NCBI RefSeq assembly: GCF_900116515.1
Contig: NZ_FPBA01000021.1
Span: 1,619 to 65,618, forward strand
Length of the DNA: 64,000 bases
Origin: Geodermatophilus amargosae
GTDB taxonomy: Bacteria > Actinomycetota > Actinomycetes > Mycobacteriales > Geodermatophilaceae
Direction of reading: 5' to 3'
The notes under the pieces are model-generated. The model saw only the letters and a list, made by a program, of their open reading frames with translations, did not search any database and had not been told where the DNA came from. Positions within the stretch are counted from its first letter, which is position 1. Each line of letters starts with the position of its first letter. Positions 26,419-34,942 of this stretch are shown here, one piece after another. The position numbers and the translations under genes are program-made.

Positions 26419-27672
26419 TCAGCGGGTGTGGCCGCTGCCCGTGACGACGTAGGTGGTGCTGGTCAGCTCCGGCAGGCCCAGCGGCCCGCGCGCGTGCAGC
26501 TTCTGCGTGGAGATGCCGATCTCGGCGCCGAAGCCGAACTCGCCGCCGTCGGTGAAGCGGGTGGAGGCGTTGACCAGGATCGCGGCGGCGTCGACGCCGG
26601 CGGTGAACGCGGCGATGGCGGAGGCGGAGTCGGCGACGATCGCCTCGGAGTGCCCGCTCCCCCACCGCGCGACGTGCTCGAGCGCGGCGGGCAGGTCGTC
26701 GACGACGCGCACGGCCATGTCCATCGACAGGTACTCGGTGGCCCAGTCCTCGTCGGTGGCCGGGACGACGGCGTCGTGCACGGCGCGGGCGGCCTCGTCG
26801 CCGTGCAGGGTGACCCCGGCGTCGGCCAGCGCGCCCAGCAGCCGCGGCAGGAACGGGACGTCGCGGTGCACCAGCAGCGTCTCGGCGGCATTGCAGACGC
26901 TGACCCGGTGGGTCTTGGAGTTGAGCACGATCGCCTCGGCCGTCGCGGCGTCGGCGGAGGCGTCGACGTAGACGTGGCAGTTGCCGACGCCGGTCTCGAT
27001 CACCGGCACCTGCGCCTCGCGGACCACCCGCTGGATGAGCGAGGCGCCGCCGCGCGGGATGACGAGGTCGACGTGGCCGCGGGCGCCGAGCAGCTCCCCG
27101 ACGGACGCGCGGTCGGCCGGCAGCAGCTCGACGAAGCCCTCCGGCAGGCCCGCCTTCTGCCCGGCGTCGGACAGGACGGCCACGAGCGCGGCGTTGGTCC
27201 GGTACGCCGAGGCCGAGCCGCGCAGCAGCGCCGCGTTGCCGCTCTTGAGGCACAGGCCCGCGGCGTCGACGGTCACGTTGGGCCGCGCCTCGTAGACGAT
27301 GCCGATCACGCCGAAGGGGACCCGGACCTGCCGCAGCTGCAGCCCGTTGGGGAGCCGGGAGCCGCGGACGACGTCGCCGACCGGGTCGGGCAGCGCCACG
27401 AGCTCGCGCAGCGCGGCGGCCACCCCGGCCACCCGCCCGGCGTCCAGGCGCAGCCGGTCGAGCACCGAGGCCGGGGTCCCGTCGGCGGCCGCGGCGTCGA
27501 CGTCGCGCGCGTTGGCCGCCAGCACCTCGTCGCTGCGCCCGACCAGCGCGTCGGCCATCGCCGACAGCGCGGCGTCCTTGACGTCGGTCGGCAGGGTGCG
27601 CAGCACCCGGGACGCGGCGCGGGCACGCAGCGCGGCGGCCCCGATCAGCGGCAGGTCGGCGGCGTCGGACAC
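26419..27672 (-). CDS. proA: glutamate-5-semialdehyde dehydrogenase ProA
   Basis: ProA reduces gamma-glutamyl phosphate with NADPH in the second step of proline synthesis. Features seen are the cofactor-binding region ([20 protein letters not shown]), [14 protein letters not shown], and the catalytic cysteine in [14 protein letters not shown]. The C-terminal [20 protein letters not shown] is typical. The GTG at 27672 (VSDAADLP) gives the usual length of about 417 residues. It is divergent from znuA with a 65-bp gap holding the Zur-like site, so zinc status could also touch proA expression. Its partner proB lies 6 kb away. Confidence 0.93.
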   Translation of the reverse strand: MSDAADLPLIGAAALRARAASRVLRTLPTDVKDAALSAMADALVGRSDEVLAANARDVDAAAADGTPASVLDRLRLDAGRVAGVAAALRELVALPDPVGDVVRGSRLPNGLQLRQVRVPFGVIGIVYEARPNVTVDAAGLCLKSGNAALLRGSASAYRTNAALVAVLSDAGQKAGLPEGFVELLPADRASVGELLGARGHVDLVIPRGGASLIQRVVREAQVPVIETGVGNCHVYVDASADAATAEAIVLNSKTHRVSVCNAAETLLVHRDVPFLPRLLGALADAGVTLHGDEAARAVHDAVVPATDEDWATEYLSMDMAVRVVDDLPAALEHVARWGSGHSEAIVADSASAIAAFTAGVDAAAILVNASTRFTDGGEFGFGAEIGISTQKLHARGPLGLPELTSTTYVVTGSGHTR

Positions 27673-27723
27673 GCCCCGCAGGGTACGCGCCGGCCCCTCC
27701 GCCCGGTCGCGTCGCACGGTGTG

Positions 27724-27738
27724 TGAGAATGGTTCTCA
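27724..27738 (+). promoter_or_regulatory. Zur-like operator overlapping the znuA start codon
   Basis: TGAGAATGGTTCTCA is an inverted repeat (TGAGAA, 3 bp, TTCTCA) matching the usual form of Fur/Zur boxes in actinobacteria (TGAAAAT-ATTTTCA type). Its last A is the A of the preferred znuA ATG at 27738. A possible extended -10 (TGT then GAGAAT at 27725-27730) would put transcription start at about the ATG, that is, a leaderless mRNA fully occluded by bound Zur. Confidence 0.75.
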
Positions 27739-28763
27739 TGCCCACGACGACGCGTGTCCTCGCCTCGGCCACCGCGGCCGCCACCGCCCTCCTGCTGGCC
27801 GCCTGCGGCTCCTCCGGTGACGACGAGGCCGCCGCCGCGGACGGCGTCTCGGTCGAGGCGGCCTTCTACCCCCTGCAGTGGGCGGCCCAGCGGGTCGGCG
27901 GCGACCGGGTCGACGTCTCCTCGCTGACCCCGCCGGGCGCCGAGCCGCACGACCTCGAGCTCACCCCGCAGGACGTCGCGTCGCTGTCCGACGCCGACCT
28001 CGTCGTCTACCTCGAGGGGTTCCAGCCGGCGCTCGACGACGCCGTCGTCGAGGCCGGCGACGCCGCGTGGGACGCGGGCGCCGCGGCCGGCCTGTCGCTG
28101 ACCACGACGGAGGAGCACGGCCACGAGGACGAGGAGGAGCACGCAGAGGGCGAGGAGGAGCACGCAGAGGGCGAGGAGGAGCACGCAGAGGGCGAGGAGG
28201 AGCACGCAGAGGGCGAGGAGGAGCACGCAGAGGGCGAGGAGGTCACCGACCCGCACTTCTGGCTCGACCCCACCCGGCTGGCCGACGTCGGCGACGCGCT
28301 GGCCGACCGGCTCGCCGAGGTGGACCCCGACGGCGCCGACACCTACCGCGACAACGCCGCGGCGCTGCGCACCGACCTCGAGGCCCTCGACGCCGAGATG
28401 GAGCAGGGCCTGGCCGACTGCGCGGTTCCCACGCTGGTCACCAGTCACGACGCGTTCGGCTACCTGGCCGAGCGGTACGGCCTCGACGTCGTCGGCATCA
28501 GCGGGCTGAGCCCGTCGAGCGAGCCCAGCCCGGCCCAGCTCGCCGAGATCTCTAGTCTGGTGCAGGAGCGCGGCGTGACGACCGTCTACACCGAGACCCT
28601 CGTCGACCCCGCCGTCGCCGAGACCGTCGCCCGGGAGGCCGGTGTGCAGACCGCCGTCCTCGACCCGATCGAGGGCCTCACCGACGAGTCGGCCGGCGAC
28701 GACTACCTGGCGGTCATGCGCGCCGACCTGGCGACGCTGCAGGAGGGACAGGGCTGCGCATGA
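27738..28763 (+). CDS. znuA: zinc ABC transporter substrate-binding lipoprotein ZnuA
   Basis: The product is an extracytoplasmic zinc-binding protein with a lipobox signal (ATALLLAACGSS). Metal ligands of the cluster 9 family are visible as His in PPGAEPHDLELTPQD, His in TDPHFWLDP, His in VTSHDAFGYLAERYG and an acidic ligand near TVYTETLVDP. Between the first two lies the His/Glu-rich loop, here five copies of EEEHAEG, thought to capture zinc. The start is placed at ATG 27738, after the Zur-like palindrome; in-frame GTG 27723 and ATG 27729 lie within or before it. The gene overlaps znuC by 4 bp. Confidence 0.93.
   Translation: MPTTTRVLASATAAATALLLAACGSSGDDEAAAADGVSVEAAFYPLQWAAQRVGGDRVDVSSLTPPGAEPHDLELTPQDVASLSDADLVVYLEGFQPALDDAVVEAGDAAWDAGAAAGLSLTTTEEHGHEDEEEHAEGEEEHAEGEEEHAEGEEEHAEGEEEHAEGEEVTDPHFWLDPTRLADVGDALADRLAEVDPDGADTYRDNAAALRTDLEALDAEMEQGLADCAVPTLVTSHDAFGYLAERYGLDVVGISGLSPSSEPSPAQLAEISSLVQERGVTTVYTETLVDPAVAETVAREAGVQTAVLDPIEGLTDESAGDDYLAVMRADLATLQEGQGCA
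28131..28235 (+). repeat. 21-bp tandem repeat in znuA, five perfect copies
   Basis: Five identical 21-bp units encode EEEHAEG five times within the metal-capture loop of ZnuA. Perfect identity implies recent expansion or active homogenisation. Confidence 0.97.
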
Positions 28764-29566
28764 GCGACCCCGCGCTCTGCCTCACCGGCGCCACGGTCGG
28801 GTACGGGGACGTCGCCATCGTGCGCGACGCCTCCCTGACCGTCCGGCGCGGCGAGGCCGTCGCGGTCATCGGGTCCAACGGCTCGGGCAAGACCACCCTC
28901 ATGCGGGGGGTGCTGGGCCTCGCCGCCGTCCTCGGCGGCAGCGTCGAGGTGCTCGGCGCCCCGGTCGGCCGGCTGCGCGAGCACGGCCGGGTCGGCTACG
29001 TCCCCCAGCGGCACACCGTCAGCGGCGCGATGCCGGCCACCGTGCGTGAGGTCGTCGGCGTCGGCCGGCTGCCGCGGCTGGGCCTGTTCGGCCGGCCGGT
29101 CGCCCGCGACCGGGCCGCCGTCGCCGAGGCGGTCGACGCCGTCGGCCTGGCCGACCGGCTCGACGACCCGGTGGCCTCGCTCTCGGGCGGGCAGCAGCGC
29201 CGGGTGCTCGTGGCCCGCGCGCTGGCCGCCGAGCCGGAGCTGCTGGTGATGGACGAGCCGACCGCCGGCGTCGACGCGGCCAGCCAGGCGGCGCTGGCCA
29301 CGGTGCTGGCGCAGGTGTCGGCGGCCGGCACGACACTCGTCGTCGTGACCCACGAGACCGGCCCGCTGGCGGGCGTGCTCCGCCGCGCCGTCGTGGTGGA
29401 CTCCGGGCGGCTGACCTACGACGGCCCGCTGAGCGGCGCCGGTCCGGCCGCCGGGCCCGACTGCCACCACCCCGACGAGGCCACCGTGCCGCCGGTCCGG
29501 GGATACCGACTCGACCAGCCGCGGCCCGCACCGGACGCCGCCCGGGTCCGCGACGGGAGCCGCTGA
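28760..29566 (+). CDS. znuC: zinc ABC transporter ATPase ZnuC
   Basis: This ABC ATPase energises zinc import. Walker A is AVIGSNGSGKTTLMRG, the signature is SLSGGQQRRVLVARAL and Walker B is ELLVMDEPTAGVDAASQ. The H-loop His is in VVVTHETGPL. The C-terminal 50 residues form a Pro/Asp/His-containing extension (GPDCHHPDEAT). ATG 28760 overlaps the znuA stop (ATGA), and znuB follows immediately. Confidence 0.94.
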   Translation: MSDPALCLTGATVGYGDVAIVRDASLTVRRGEAVAVIGSNGSGKTTLMRGVLGLAAVLGGSVEVLGAPVGRLREHGRVGYVPQRHTVSGAMPATVREVVGVGRLPRLGLFGRPVARDRAAVAEAVDAVGLADRLDDPVASLSGGQQRRVLVARALAAEPELLVMDEPTAGVDAASQAALATVLAQVSAAGTTLVVVTHETGPLAGVLRRAVVVDSGRLTYDGPLSGAGPAAGPDCHHPDEATVPPVRGYRLDQPRPAPDAARVRDGSR

Positions 29567-29567
29567 G

Positions 29568-30593
29568 GTGGAACTGCTCGACTACGGCTTCATGCAGCGG
29601 GCGCTCCTGGCCTCGCTCATGGTCGGCCTCGTCGCCCCCGCGGTGGGCGTCTTCCTCGTCCAGCGCCGGCTGTCGCTGCTCGGTGACGGGCTCGGCCACG
29701 TCGCGCTGACCGGGGTCGGCGTCGGGGTGCTCACCTCCAGCGCGCCGGTCGGGACGGCGCTGGTCGCCGCCGTGCTGGGCGCGGTGCTCATCGAGCTGGT
29801 CCGCGCGCGCGGGCGCACCAGCGGCGACGTCGCCCTCGCCGTCCTCTTCTACGGCGGCATCGCCGGCGGCGTCGTGCTCCTCTCGCTGGCCCCCCGCGGG
29901 CAGGCCACCAACCTCGACGCCTACCTGTTCGGCGCGATCACCACGACGACGGCGTCCGACGTGGCCGTGTTCGCCGCCATCACCGTCGTCGTCCTGGCGG
30001 TCGTGTGGCTGCTGGGCTCCCGGCTGTACGCGGTGAGTGACGACGAGGAGTACGCCCGCGCGGTCGGCCTGCCCGTCCTGCCGCTCAACGTGGTGCTGGC
30101 GGTCCTGGTCGCCTCGACCGTCGTGCTGTCCATGCGCGTGGTCGGGCTGCTGCTCATCAGCGCGCTGATGATCCTGCCGAGCGCCGTGGCCCAGCTGGTG
30201 GGGCGCAGCTTCCGCAGCACGCTGTACCTCGCCTGCGCGATCGGCGTGGTGGTCAGCGTCTCGGGCACCGCGGCCTCGTACTACACCGGCACCCCGTCCG
30301 GCGGCACGATCGTGCTGCTGGCCATCGCGCTGTTCCTCGCCGTCACCGTCGCCGTGGCCCTGCGGGACGCCACGGCCCGGCGGCGGCACGGCCGGCGGAC
30401 CGACGTGCACGCCGCCCACCCGCACGAGCACGGCGAGGGCTGCGGGCACCGGCCGGTGCTGCACGGCGACCACGTCGACTACGACCACGACGGGCACCTG
30501 CACGCGCCGCACCGGACCGGCACCGGCGTCCACTACGACGAGCACAGCGAGCCCGCCGTCGCGACGCCGCCGGCGGGGAGGGAGCGACCGTGA
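29568..30593 (+). CDS. znuB: zinc ABC transporter permease ZnuB with His-rich tail
   Basis: This cluster 9 (ABC-3) permease has about eight membrane segments, starting ALLASLMVGLVAPAVGVFLV and including VVGLLLISALMILPSAVAQL, the conserved cytoplasmic loop region. The last 70 residues are a cytosolic tail unusually rich in His and Asp (AAHPHEHGEGCGHRP, then HVDYDHDGHLHAPHRTG), which may buffer incoming zinc. The GTG start is 1 bp after the znuC stop, and the zur start overlaps its end by 4 bp. Confidence 0.93.
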   Translation: MELLDYGFMQRALLASLMVGLVAPAVGVFLVQRRLSLLGDGLGHVALTGVGVGVLTSSAPVGTALVAAVLGAVLIELVRARGRTSGDVALAVLFYGGIAGGVVLLSLAPRGQATNLDAYLFGAITTTTASDVAVFAAITVVVLAVVWLLGSRLYAVSDDEEYARAVGLPVLPLNVVLAVLVASTVVLSMRVVGLLLISALMILPSAVAQLVGRSFRSTLYLACAIGVVVSVSGTAASYYTGTPSGGTIVLLAIALFLAVTVAVALRDATARRRHGRRTDVHAAHPHEHGEGCGHRPVLHGDHVDYDHDGHLHAPHRTGTGVHYDEHSEPAVATPPAGRERP

Positions 30594-31012
30594 GCGCACC
30601 GGAGGTCCCGGTCCGCCGGCAGACCCGGCAGCGGACGGCGGTGCTGGCGCTGCTCGACGAGCTCGACGGGTTCCGCACCGCCCAGGACCTGCACGCCCTG
30701 CTGCGCGAGCGCGGCGACGCGGTCGGCCTGGCCACCGTCTACCGGGCGCTGCAGGCCCTCGTCGACGACGGCCTGGTCGACGTCCTGCGCAGCGAGGACG
30801 GCGAGGCGGCCTACCGGCGCTGCTCCCCGGTGCACCACCACCACCTGGTCTGCCGCTCGTGCGGCGCCACCGTCGAGGTCGCCGACCCGCCGGTGGAGCG
30901 CTGGGCGGCGAGGGTGGCCGCCGAGCACGGGTTCGCCGACGTGCAGCACCAGCTCGAGGTGTTCGGCACCTGCAGCGCCTGCGCCGCGGCGGCCGCCGCC
31001 GCTCAGCGGTAG
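30590..31012 (+). CDS. zur: Fur family zinc uptake regulator Zur
   Basis: A winged-helix DNA-binding domain (RRQTRQRTAVLALLDELDGF, then LATVYRALQALVDDGLVDVL) is followed by the dimerisation domain with HHHHLVCRSCG and a second Cys pair (CSAC), which hold the structural zinc. His and Glu residues around HHHH form the sensory site. It is the last gene of the znu operon (GTG overlapping the znuB stop) and presumably represses the operon through the palindrome at 27724-27738, an autoregulatory loop. Ending in an Ala-rich stretch, it overlaps the convergent MarR gene by 10 bp. Confidence 0.92.
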   Translation: MSAPEVPVRRQTRQRTAVLALLDELDGFRTAQDLHALLRERGDAVGLATVYRALQALVDDGLVDVLRSEDGEAAYRRCSPVHHHHLVCRSCGATVEVADPPVERWAARVAAEHGFADVQHQLEVFGTCSACAAAAAAAQR

Positions 31013-31449
31013 GGGTCGGTCACCTCGCGCAGCCGGGTGAGGGCCGCGCGCAGCTGCGCGGTCGCCTCCTCCCCCAGGTGCGCCGTCCACTCGGCCTCGA
31101 CCTCGGCCTCGACCTGCCGGGCGAGGGCGACGACCGCCCACCCCCGCTCGGCCATCTGCACCAGCCGGGCGCGCGCGTCGGTCGGGTCGGGCACCCGGCG
31201 GACGTAGCCGGCACGCTCGAGCTGGTCGACGAGGTGGCCTGCGGTCTGCTTCGTCACCAGCGCCTGGGCGGCCAGGTCGGTCAGCCGGGTCCCGGCGGGG
31301 CCGATCCGCGCGGCGATGCGACCCTGGGCGGCCGTGATGTCGTCGAACCCCGCCTCGGCCATCGCCGCCAGGACCCGGGCCTCCATGGCGCGGGCGGGGT
31401 AGAAGCACAGGAGCGCCAGGTTCTGGCGGCCGTCGTCGTGCGGACTCAC
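31003..31449 (-). CDS. MarR family transcriptional regulator
   Basis: This 148-residue winged-helix protein contains GFDDITAAQGRIAARIGPAG, LAAQALVTKQTAGHLVDQLE (recognition helix) and VRRVPDPTDARARLVQMAER (wing). The GTG at 31449 is chosen because AGAGGA lies just upstream; coding sense is lost further upstream. It is divergent from a mycothiol-type enzyme gene with a 73-bp gap containing inverted repeats, so it probably controls itself and that operon in response to an unknown small molecule. Confidence 0.88.
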   Translation of the reverse strand: MSPHDDGRQNLALLCFYPARAMEARVLAAMAEAGFDDITAAQGRIAARIGPAGTRLTDLAAQALVTKQTAGHLVDQLERAGYVRRVPDPTDARARLVQMAERGWAVVALARQVEAEVEAEWTAHLGEEATAQLRAALTRLREVTDPYR

Positions 31450-31467
31450 GGTTTCCTCTTGACGATG

Positions 31468-31493
31468 GTCAGGTCTTCTGACGAAATAGTCAG
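31468..31493. promoter_or_regulatory. overlapping inverted repeats, candidate MarR operator
   Basis: GTCAG (31468), CTGAC (31478) and GTCAG (31489) form two overlapping inverted repeats: GTCAG-N5-CTGAC and CTGAC-N6-GTCAG. They lie midway between the divergent MarR gene and the mycothiol-type enzyme gene, where a local autoregulator would bind. Confidence 0.55.
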
Positions 31494-31522
31494 GGGATCG
31501 TACCAATTCTCGGGAGGCCGTC

Positions 31523-32182
31523 ATGGACCTCGACGACGTCTGGCGCACCATCGACTCCGAACGGGCGAGCCTGGCCGACCTGTTCGACGACCTCTCTCCG
31601 GCCGAGTGGGAGACGCCGTCCCTCTGCGCGGGCTGGCGGGTGCGCGACGTCGCCGCGCACCTGACCCTCGCCCAGATGGGCCTGCGGCCGGCCCTGGTCG
31701 AGAGCGTCCGGGCGCGGGGCAGCTTCGACCGGATGATCCGGGACTCCGCGCTGCGGGTGGGCCCGCTGCCGACCGCGGAGTACGGCCGGCGCATCCGGGC
31801 GATGGTCGGCTCGCGACGCACGGCGCCGTTCGTCTCCCCCGTCGAGCCGCTCACCGACGTCCTCGTGCACGGCCAGGACGTCGCGATCCCGCTGGGGCGG
31901 ACCCGACCGGTGCCACCGGCCGCCGCGGCCGTCTCGGCGACCCGCGTCTGGCAGCTGTCCTTCCCGTTCCGGGCCCGCCGCCGGCTGGCCGGACTGCGGC
32001 TCCGCGCGACCGACAGCGACCTCGTCCTGGGGGACGGGGCCCCCGTCGAGGGGACGACCGGCGACCTCCTCCTGCTGCTCACCGGCCGCACCGCCACGGT
32101 CGGCCGGCTCTCCGGTGAGGGCGCCGACCGACTCGCGGCGGCAGTCGGCCGTCGCGACGACCCGATGAGGAGGACGCCATGA
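31523..32182 (+). CDS. mycothiol-dependent maleylpyruvate isomerase-like enzyme
   Basis: The N-terminal DinB/MDMPI fold is marked by ASLADLFDDLSPAEWETPSL and CAGWRVRDVAAHLTLAQMGL, with the His (VAAHL) usual for the metal site, and VLVHGQDVAIPLGR supplying the other ligand region. The C-terminal region (LRLRATDSDLVLGDGAPVEG) is a sterol-carrier-like or MDMPI C-terminal domain. Such enzymes use mycothiol for isomerisation or detoxification; the substrate cannot be inferred. It is probably repressed by the divergent MarR protein and is followed with 4-bp overlap by a small barrel protein. Confidence 0.82.
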   Translation: MDLDDVWRTIDSERASLADLFDDLSPAEWETPSLCAGWRVRDVAAHLTLAQMGLRPALVESVRARGSFDRMIRDSALRVGPLPTAEYGRRIRAMVGSRRTAPFVSPVEPLTDVLVHGQDVAIPLGRTRPVPPAAAAVSATRVWQLSFPFRARRRLAGLRLRATDSDLVLGDGAPVEGTTGDLLLLLTGRTATVGRLSGEGADRLAAAVGRRDDPMRRTP

Positions 32183-32484
32183 CGTGGGCCGTGACCATGG
32201 ACGTGCCCGAGCCGGTGGAGCTCTACGACGCCGTCCACCGGGCCCTGCTGGACCGGACCGGCGGCGTCGTCGACGGGCTGCTGGTCCACCTGGCGCGGGA
32301 GACCGCGGACGGGTTCCAGGTGATCGAGGTCTGGGAGTCCCGCGAGGTCTTCGAGCGCTACAGCGCGGAGGTCGTCGGGCCGGTGGCCACCGAGGTGCTG
32401 CAGGGGCGGTCACGCCGTCCCACGGTGGTCACGCCGTTCGACGTCCGCGGCCTGGTGCTCCCCCGGACCGGCGTCGCCGTCTGA
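32179..32484 (+). CDS. small alpha/beta-barrel hypothetical protein
   Basis: This 101-residue protein contains LYDAVHRALLDRTGGVVDGL, then VHLARETADGFQVIEVWESR and EVFERYSAEVVGPVATEVLQ, the pattern of a dimeric ferredoxin-like barrel related to antibiotic biosynthesis monooxygenase or EthD-like proteins. There is no catalytic signature. The ATG overlaps the preceding stop (ATGA), so it belongs to the MarR-controlled unit. Confidence 0.75.
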   Translation: MTWAVTMDVPEPVELYDAVHRALLDRTGGVVDGLLVHLARETADGFQVIEVWESREVFERYSAEVVGPVATEVLQGRSRRPTVVTPFDVRGLVLPRTGVAV

Positions 32485-32526
32485 CCGAGTCCGGGGCCGG
32501 CCCCCGAGGGCCGACGCCGACCGGGC

Positions 32527-33309
32527 TCAGTTGAGCGCGCGGGTGCCGGCCGGGAGGACGCCGCCGCCGACCATCTCGACGACGGCGTCCTGCAGCGCGG
32601 TGAGTGCCACCCGCTGGGTGAACGGGCCGGTGGAGACGCGGGCGACGCCGAGCTCCTGCATCTCGCGGGCCGGCAGCGAGGCACCGGGCACGCTGATCAG
32701 GGTCAGCCGGTTGCGGCCGAGGCCCTCGACGACCGCCTCGATCTCCTCGCGGGCCACCAGGCCGGGCACGAACACGACCGGGGCGCCGGCCTCGAGGAAG
32801 GCCTGCCCGCGGCGGACGGCCTCGGCGACCAGCTCGGAGCGGTCGGCGCCGGGCCCGCCGCGCAGGAGGGCGTCGGTGCGGGCGTTGAGCACGAAGTCGA
32901 CGCCGGCGTCCCGCCCGGCGCGCACGACCGCCTCGACGGCGGCCACGGCCTCGTCCAGCGGCTTCATCTGGTCCTCGAGGTTGCCGCCGACGACGCCCTT
33001 CTCCATGGCGCGGCGGGCGGTCTCGCCGGCGTCGCCGTAGCCGGCCTCCATGTCCATGCTCACCGGCAGGTCCACGGCGGCGGTGATCCGGCCGACCATG
33101 TCCAGGTGCAGGTCGAGCGGGATGTTCTCGCCGTCCTCGTAGCCGAAGGTCGAGGCGATGCCGTGGCTGGCGGTGGCGAGGGCGCGCACACCCTCGGTGC
33201 CGGCGACCACCTGGGCGGAGACGACGTCCCACACGTTGGTGAGGACGAGGATCTCCGGGGCGGTGTGCAGGTCGAGCAGGGTCCGGGCGCGGGTCGCGAG
33301 ATCGGTCAC
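32527..33309 (-). CDS. isocitrate lyase/PEP mutase family protein
   Basis: This is a 260-residue TIM barrel of the PEP mutase group: TNVWDVVSAQVVAGTEGVRA at the start, then DLPVSMDMEAGYGDAGETAR (metal-binding Asp/Glu), GVVGGNLEDQ and VDFVLNARTDALLRGG. The KKCGH-type catalytic loop of true isocitrate lyase is absent, so this is a generic C-C lyase-like member (2-methylisocitrate lyase, oxaloacetate decarboxylase or similar). GTG 33309 is taken as start because MTDLATRARTLLDLH is the natural N-terminus. It lies 17 bp downstream of def on the same strand. Confidence 0.85.
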   Translation of the reverse strand: MTDLATRARTLLDLHTAPEILVLTNVWDVVSAQVVAGTEGVRALATASHGIASTFGYEDGENIPLDLHLDMVGRITAAVDLPVSMDMEAGYGDAGETARRAMEKGVVGGNLEDQMKPLDEAVAAVEAVVRAGRDAGVDFVLNARTDALLRGGPGADRSELVAEAVRRGQAFLEAGAPVVFVPGLVAREEIEAVVEGLGRNRLTLISVPGASLPAREMQELGVARVSTGPFTQRVALTALQDAVVEMVGGGVLPAGTRALN

Positions 33310-33326
33310 GGGCCCGACCGTACGGC

Positions 33327-33809
33327 TCAGCGCGCGCGCAGGGCCCGCAGGGCCGTCTTGCGGGCCTCGCCGGTGAGCCGGTCGAGGAACACCTTCCCGT
33401 CGAGGTGGTCGACCTCGTGCTGCAGGCAGCGCGCCATCAGCCCGGTGCCCGACAGGCGCAGCGGCTCCCCGTGGACGTCGAACCCCTCGACGACGGCCTC
33501 CATCGCCCGCACCGTGGGCGCCCACAGCCCCGGGATGGACAGGCAGCCCTCGTCGCCGTCCTGGATCTCCTCGGACAGCTCGACGATCCGCGGGTTGACC
33601 AGGTGGCCGATCTCGCCGTCGACGTTGTAGCTGAACACCCGGGCGCTCACCCCGATCTGCGGGGCGGCCAGCCCGGCGCGGCCGGGGTGGTCGACGGTCT
33701 CCTCGAGGTCGCGCACCAGGGCGGCCAGGTCCTTGTCGAAGGCCCGCACCTCGTCGGCGGGCGTGCGGAGCACCGGGTCACCGAGCTCGCGGATGGGGCG
33801 GATCGTCAC
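33327..33809 (-). CDS. def: peptide deformylase
   Basis: Def removes the formyl group from nascent proteins. All three motifs are present: GLAAPQIG (residues 46-53), EGCLS (87-91) and QHEVDHLDG (130-138). They supply Cys89, His131 and His135 as metal ligands and Glu132 as the catalytic base. Length is 160 residues, short for actinobacteria but complete. The GTG start overlaps the proB stop by 4 bp, placing it in the obgE-proB-def transcript. Confidence 0.95.
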   Translation of the reverse strand: MTIRPIRELGDPVLRTPADEVRAFDKDLAALVRDLEETVDHPGRAGLAAPQIGVSARVFSYNVDGEIGHLVNPRIVELSEEIQDGDEGCLSIPGLWAPTVRAMEAVVEGFDVHGEPLRLSGTGLMARCLQHEVDHLDGKVFLDRLTGEARKTALRALRAR

Positions 33810-34942
33810 CCGGGCAGTCTCCCAGCCGCCCGCGCGCGCCCGACCAGCACCATCTCGTCGCGGTGCACGACCTCGCGCCGGTACTCCGGGTCGAGGTCGG
33901 GCGTGCGCCGCCCCAGCAGCGCCGGCAGCTCCCGGGCGTCGTAGGCGACTAGCCCGCGGGCGACGACGGTGCCGTCGGGACCGACCAGCTCGACCGGGTC
34001 GTCGGCCAGGAAGTCGCCGTGGACGGCGGTGACGCCCGCGGCCAGCAGCGAGGCGTGCCGCTCGCGGACGGCCCGCACCGCGCCGTCGTCGAGGACCAGC
34101 CGCCCGCGCGGGCGGCTGGCGTAGCGCAGCCAGAACTGGCGGCCGGAGGGCCGGCGGCCCGACGGCTCGAACAGCGTGCCGACCCGTTCGCCGGCCAGCG
34201 CGGCGGCGGCCTGCGGGGTCGAGGTGACCACGACCGGCACGCCGGCGCCGGAGGCGATGAACGCCGCCTCGACCTTCGTGGCCATGCCGCCGGTGCCGAC
34301 GCCGTTGCGCCGGGCGGTGCCGAGGGTGACCGCGGCCAGGTCGCCCGTGCCGCGGACGGTGTCGACGAGCTGCGCCGGGCCGGTGCGCGGGTCGCCGTCG
34401 TAGACGCCGTCGACGTCGGAGAGCAGCACCAGCGCGTCAGCGGCGGCCACGTGCGCGACCAGGGCGGCCAGCCGGTCGTTGTCGCCGAACCGGATCTCCT
34501 CGGTGGCGACCGTGTCGTTCTCGTTGACGATCGGGATCACGCCGAGGGTGAGCAGCCGCTCCAGCGTCTGCCGGGCGTTGCGGTAGTGGCCCCGGCGGGT
34601 GAGGTCGTCGGCGGTCAGCAGCACCTGCCCGACGGTGATGCCGTGCCGGTCGAAGGCGTCGGCGTAGGTCTGCACCAGCCGCAGCTGGCCCACACTGGCC
34701 GCGGCCTGCGCCGTCGCGAGGTCGCGCGGCCGGCCCTCGACGCCGAGCGGGGCCAGGCCCGCGGCGATCGCGCCGGAGGACACCAGCACCACCTCGCGGC
34801 CCTGCGCCCGCACCGCGGCGAGGACGTCGACCAGCGCGGTGAGCCGGGCGGCGTCCAGCCCGCCGGGCAGCGTGGTCAGCGAGGACGAGCCGACCTTGAC
34901 CACGACGCGACCGGCGCCGGCGACCCGGGGACGGGCGCTCAC
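33806..34942 (-). CDS. proB: glutamate 5-kinase ProB
   Basis: ProB phosphorylates glutamate in the first step of proline synthesis. The amino acid kinase domain begins [17 protein letters not shown] and continues with [35 protein letters not shown] and [22 protein letters not shown]-terminal PUA domain (about residues 285-370) follows, as in the long form of the enzyme that can be feedback-inhibited by proline. The GTG start overlaps the obgE stop by 4 bp. proA lies 6 kb downstream, so the two proline genes are not adjacent, as in mycobacteria. Confidence 0.95.
   Translation of the reverse strand: MSARPRVAGAGRVVVKVGSSSLTTLPGGLDAARLTALVDVLAAVRAQGREVVLVSSGAIAAGLAPLGVEGRPRDLATAQAAASVGQLRLVQTYADAFDRHGITVGQVLLTADDLTRRGHYRNARQTLERLLTLGVIPIVNENDTVATEEIRFGDNDRLAALVAHVAAADALVLLSDVDGVYDGDPRTGPAQLVDTVRGTGDLAAVTLGTARRNGVGTGGMATKVEAAFIASGAGVPVVVTSTPQAAAALAGERVGTLFEPSGRRPSGRQFWLRYASRPRGRLVLDDGAVRAVRERHASLLAAGVTAVHGDFLADDPVELVGPDGTVVARGLVAYDARELPALLGRRTPDLDPEYRREVVHRDEMVLVGRARAAGRLPG

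Noticed and set aside
32487-32510. Short GC palindrome between convergent genes as terminator
   Set aside because: Only about five base pairs with a small loop can form; too weak to call.
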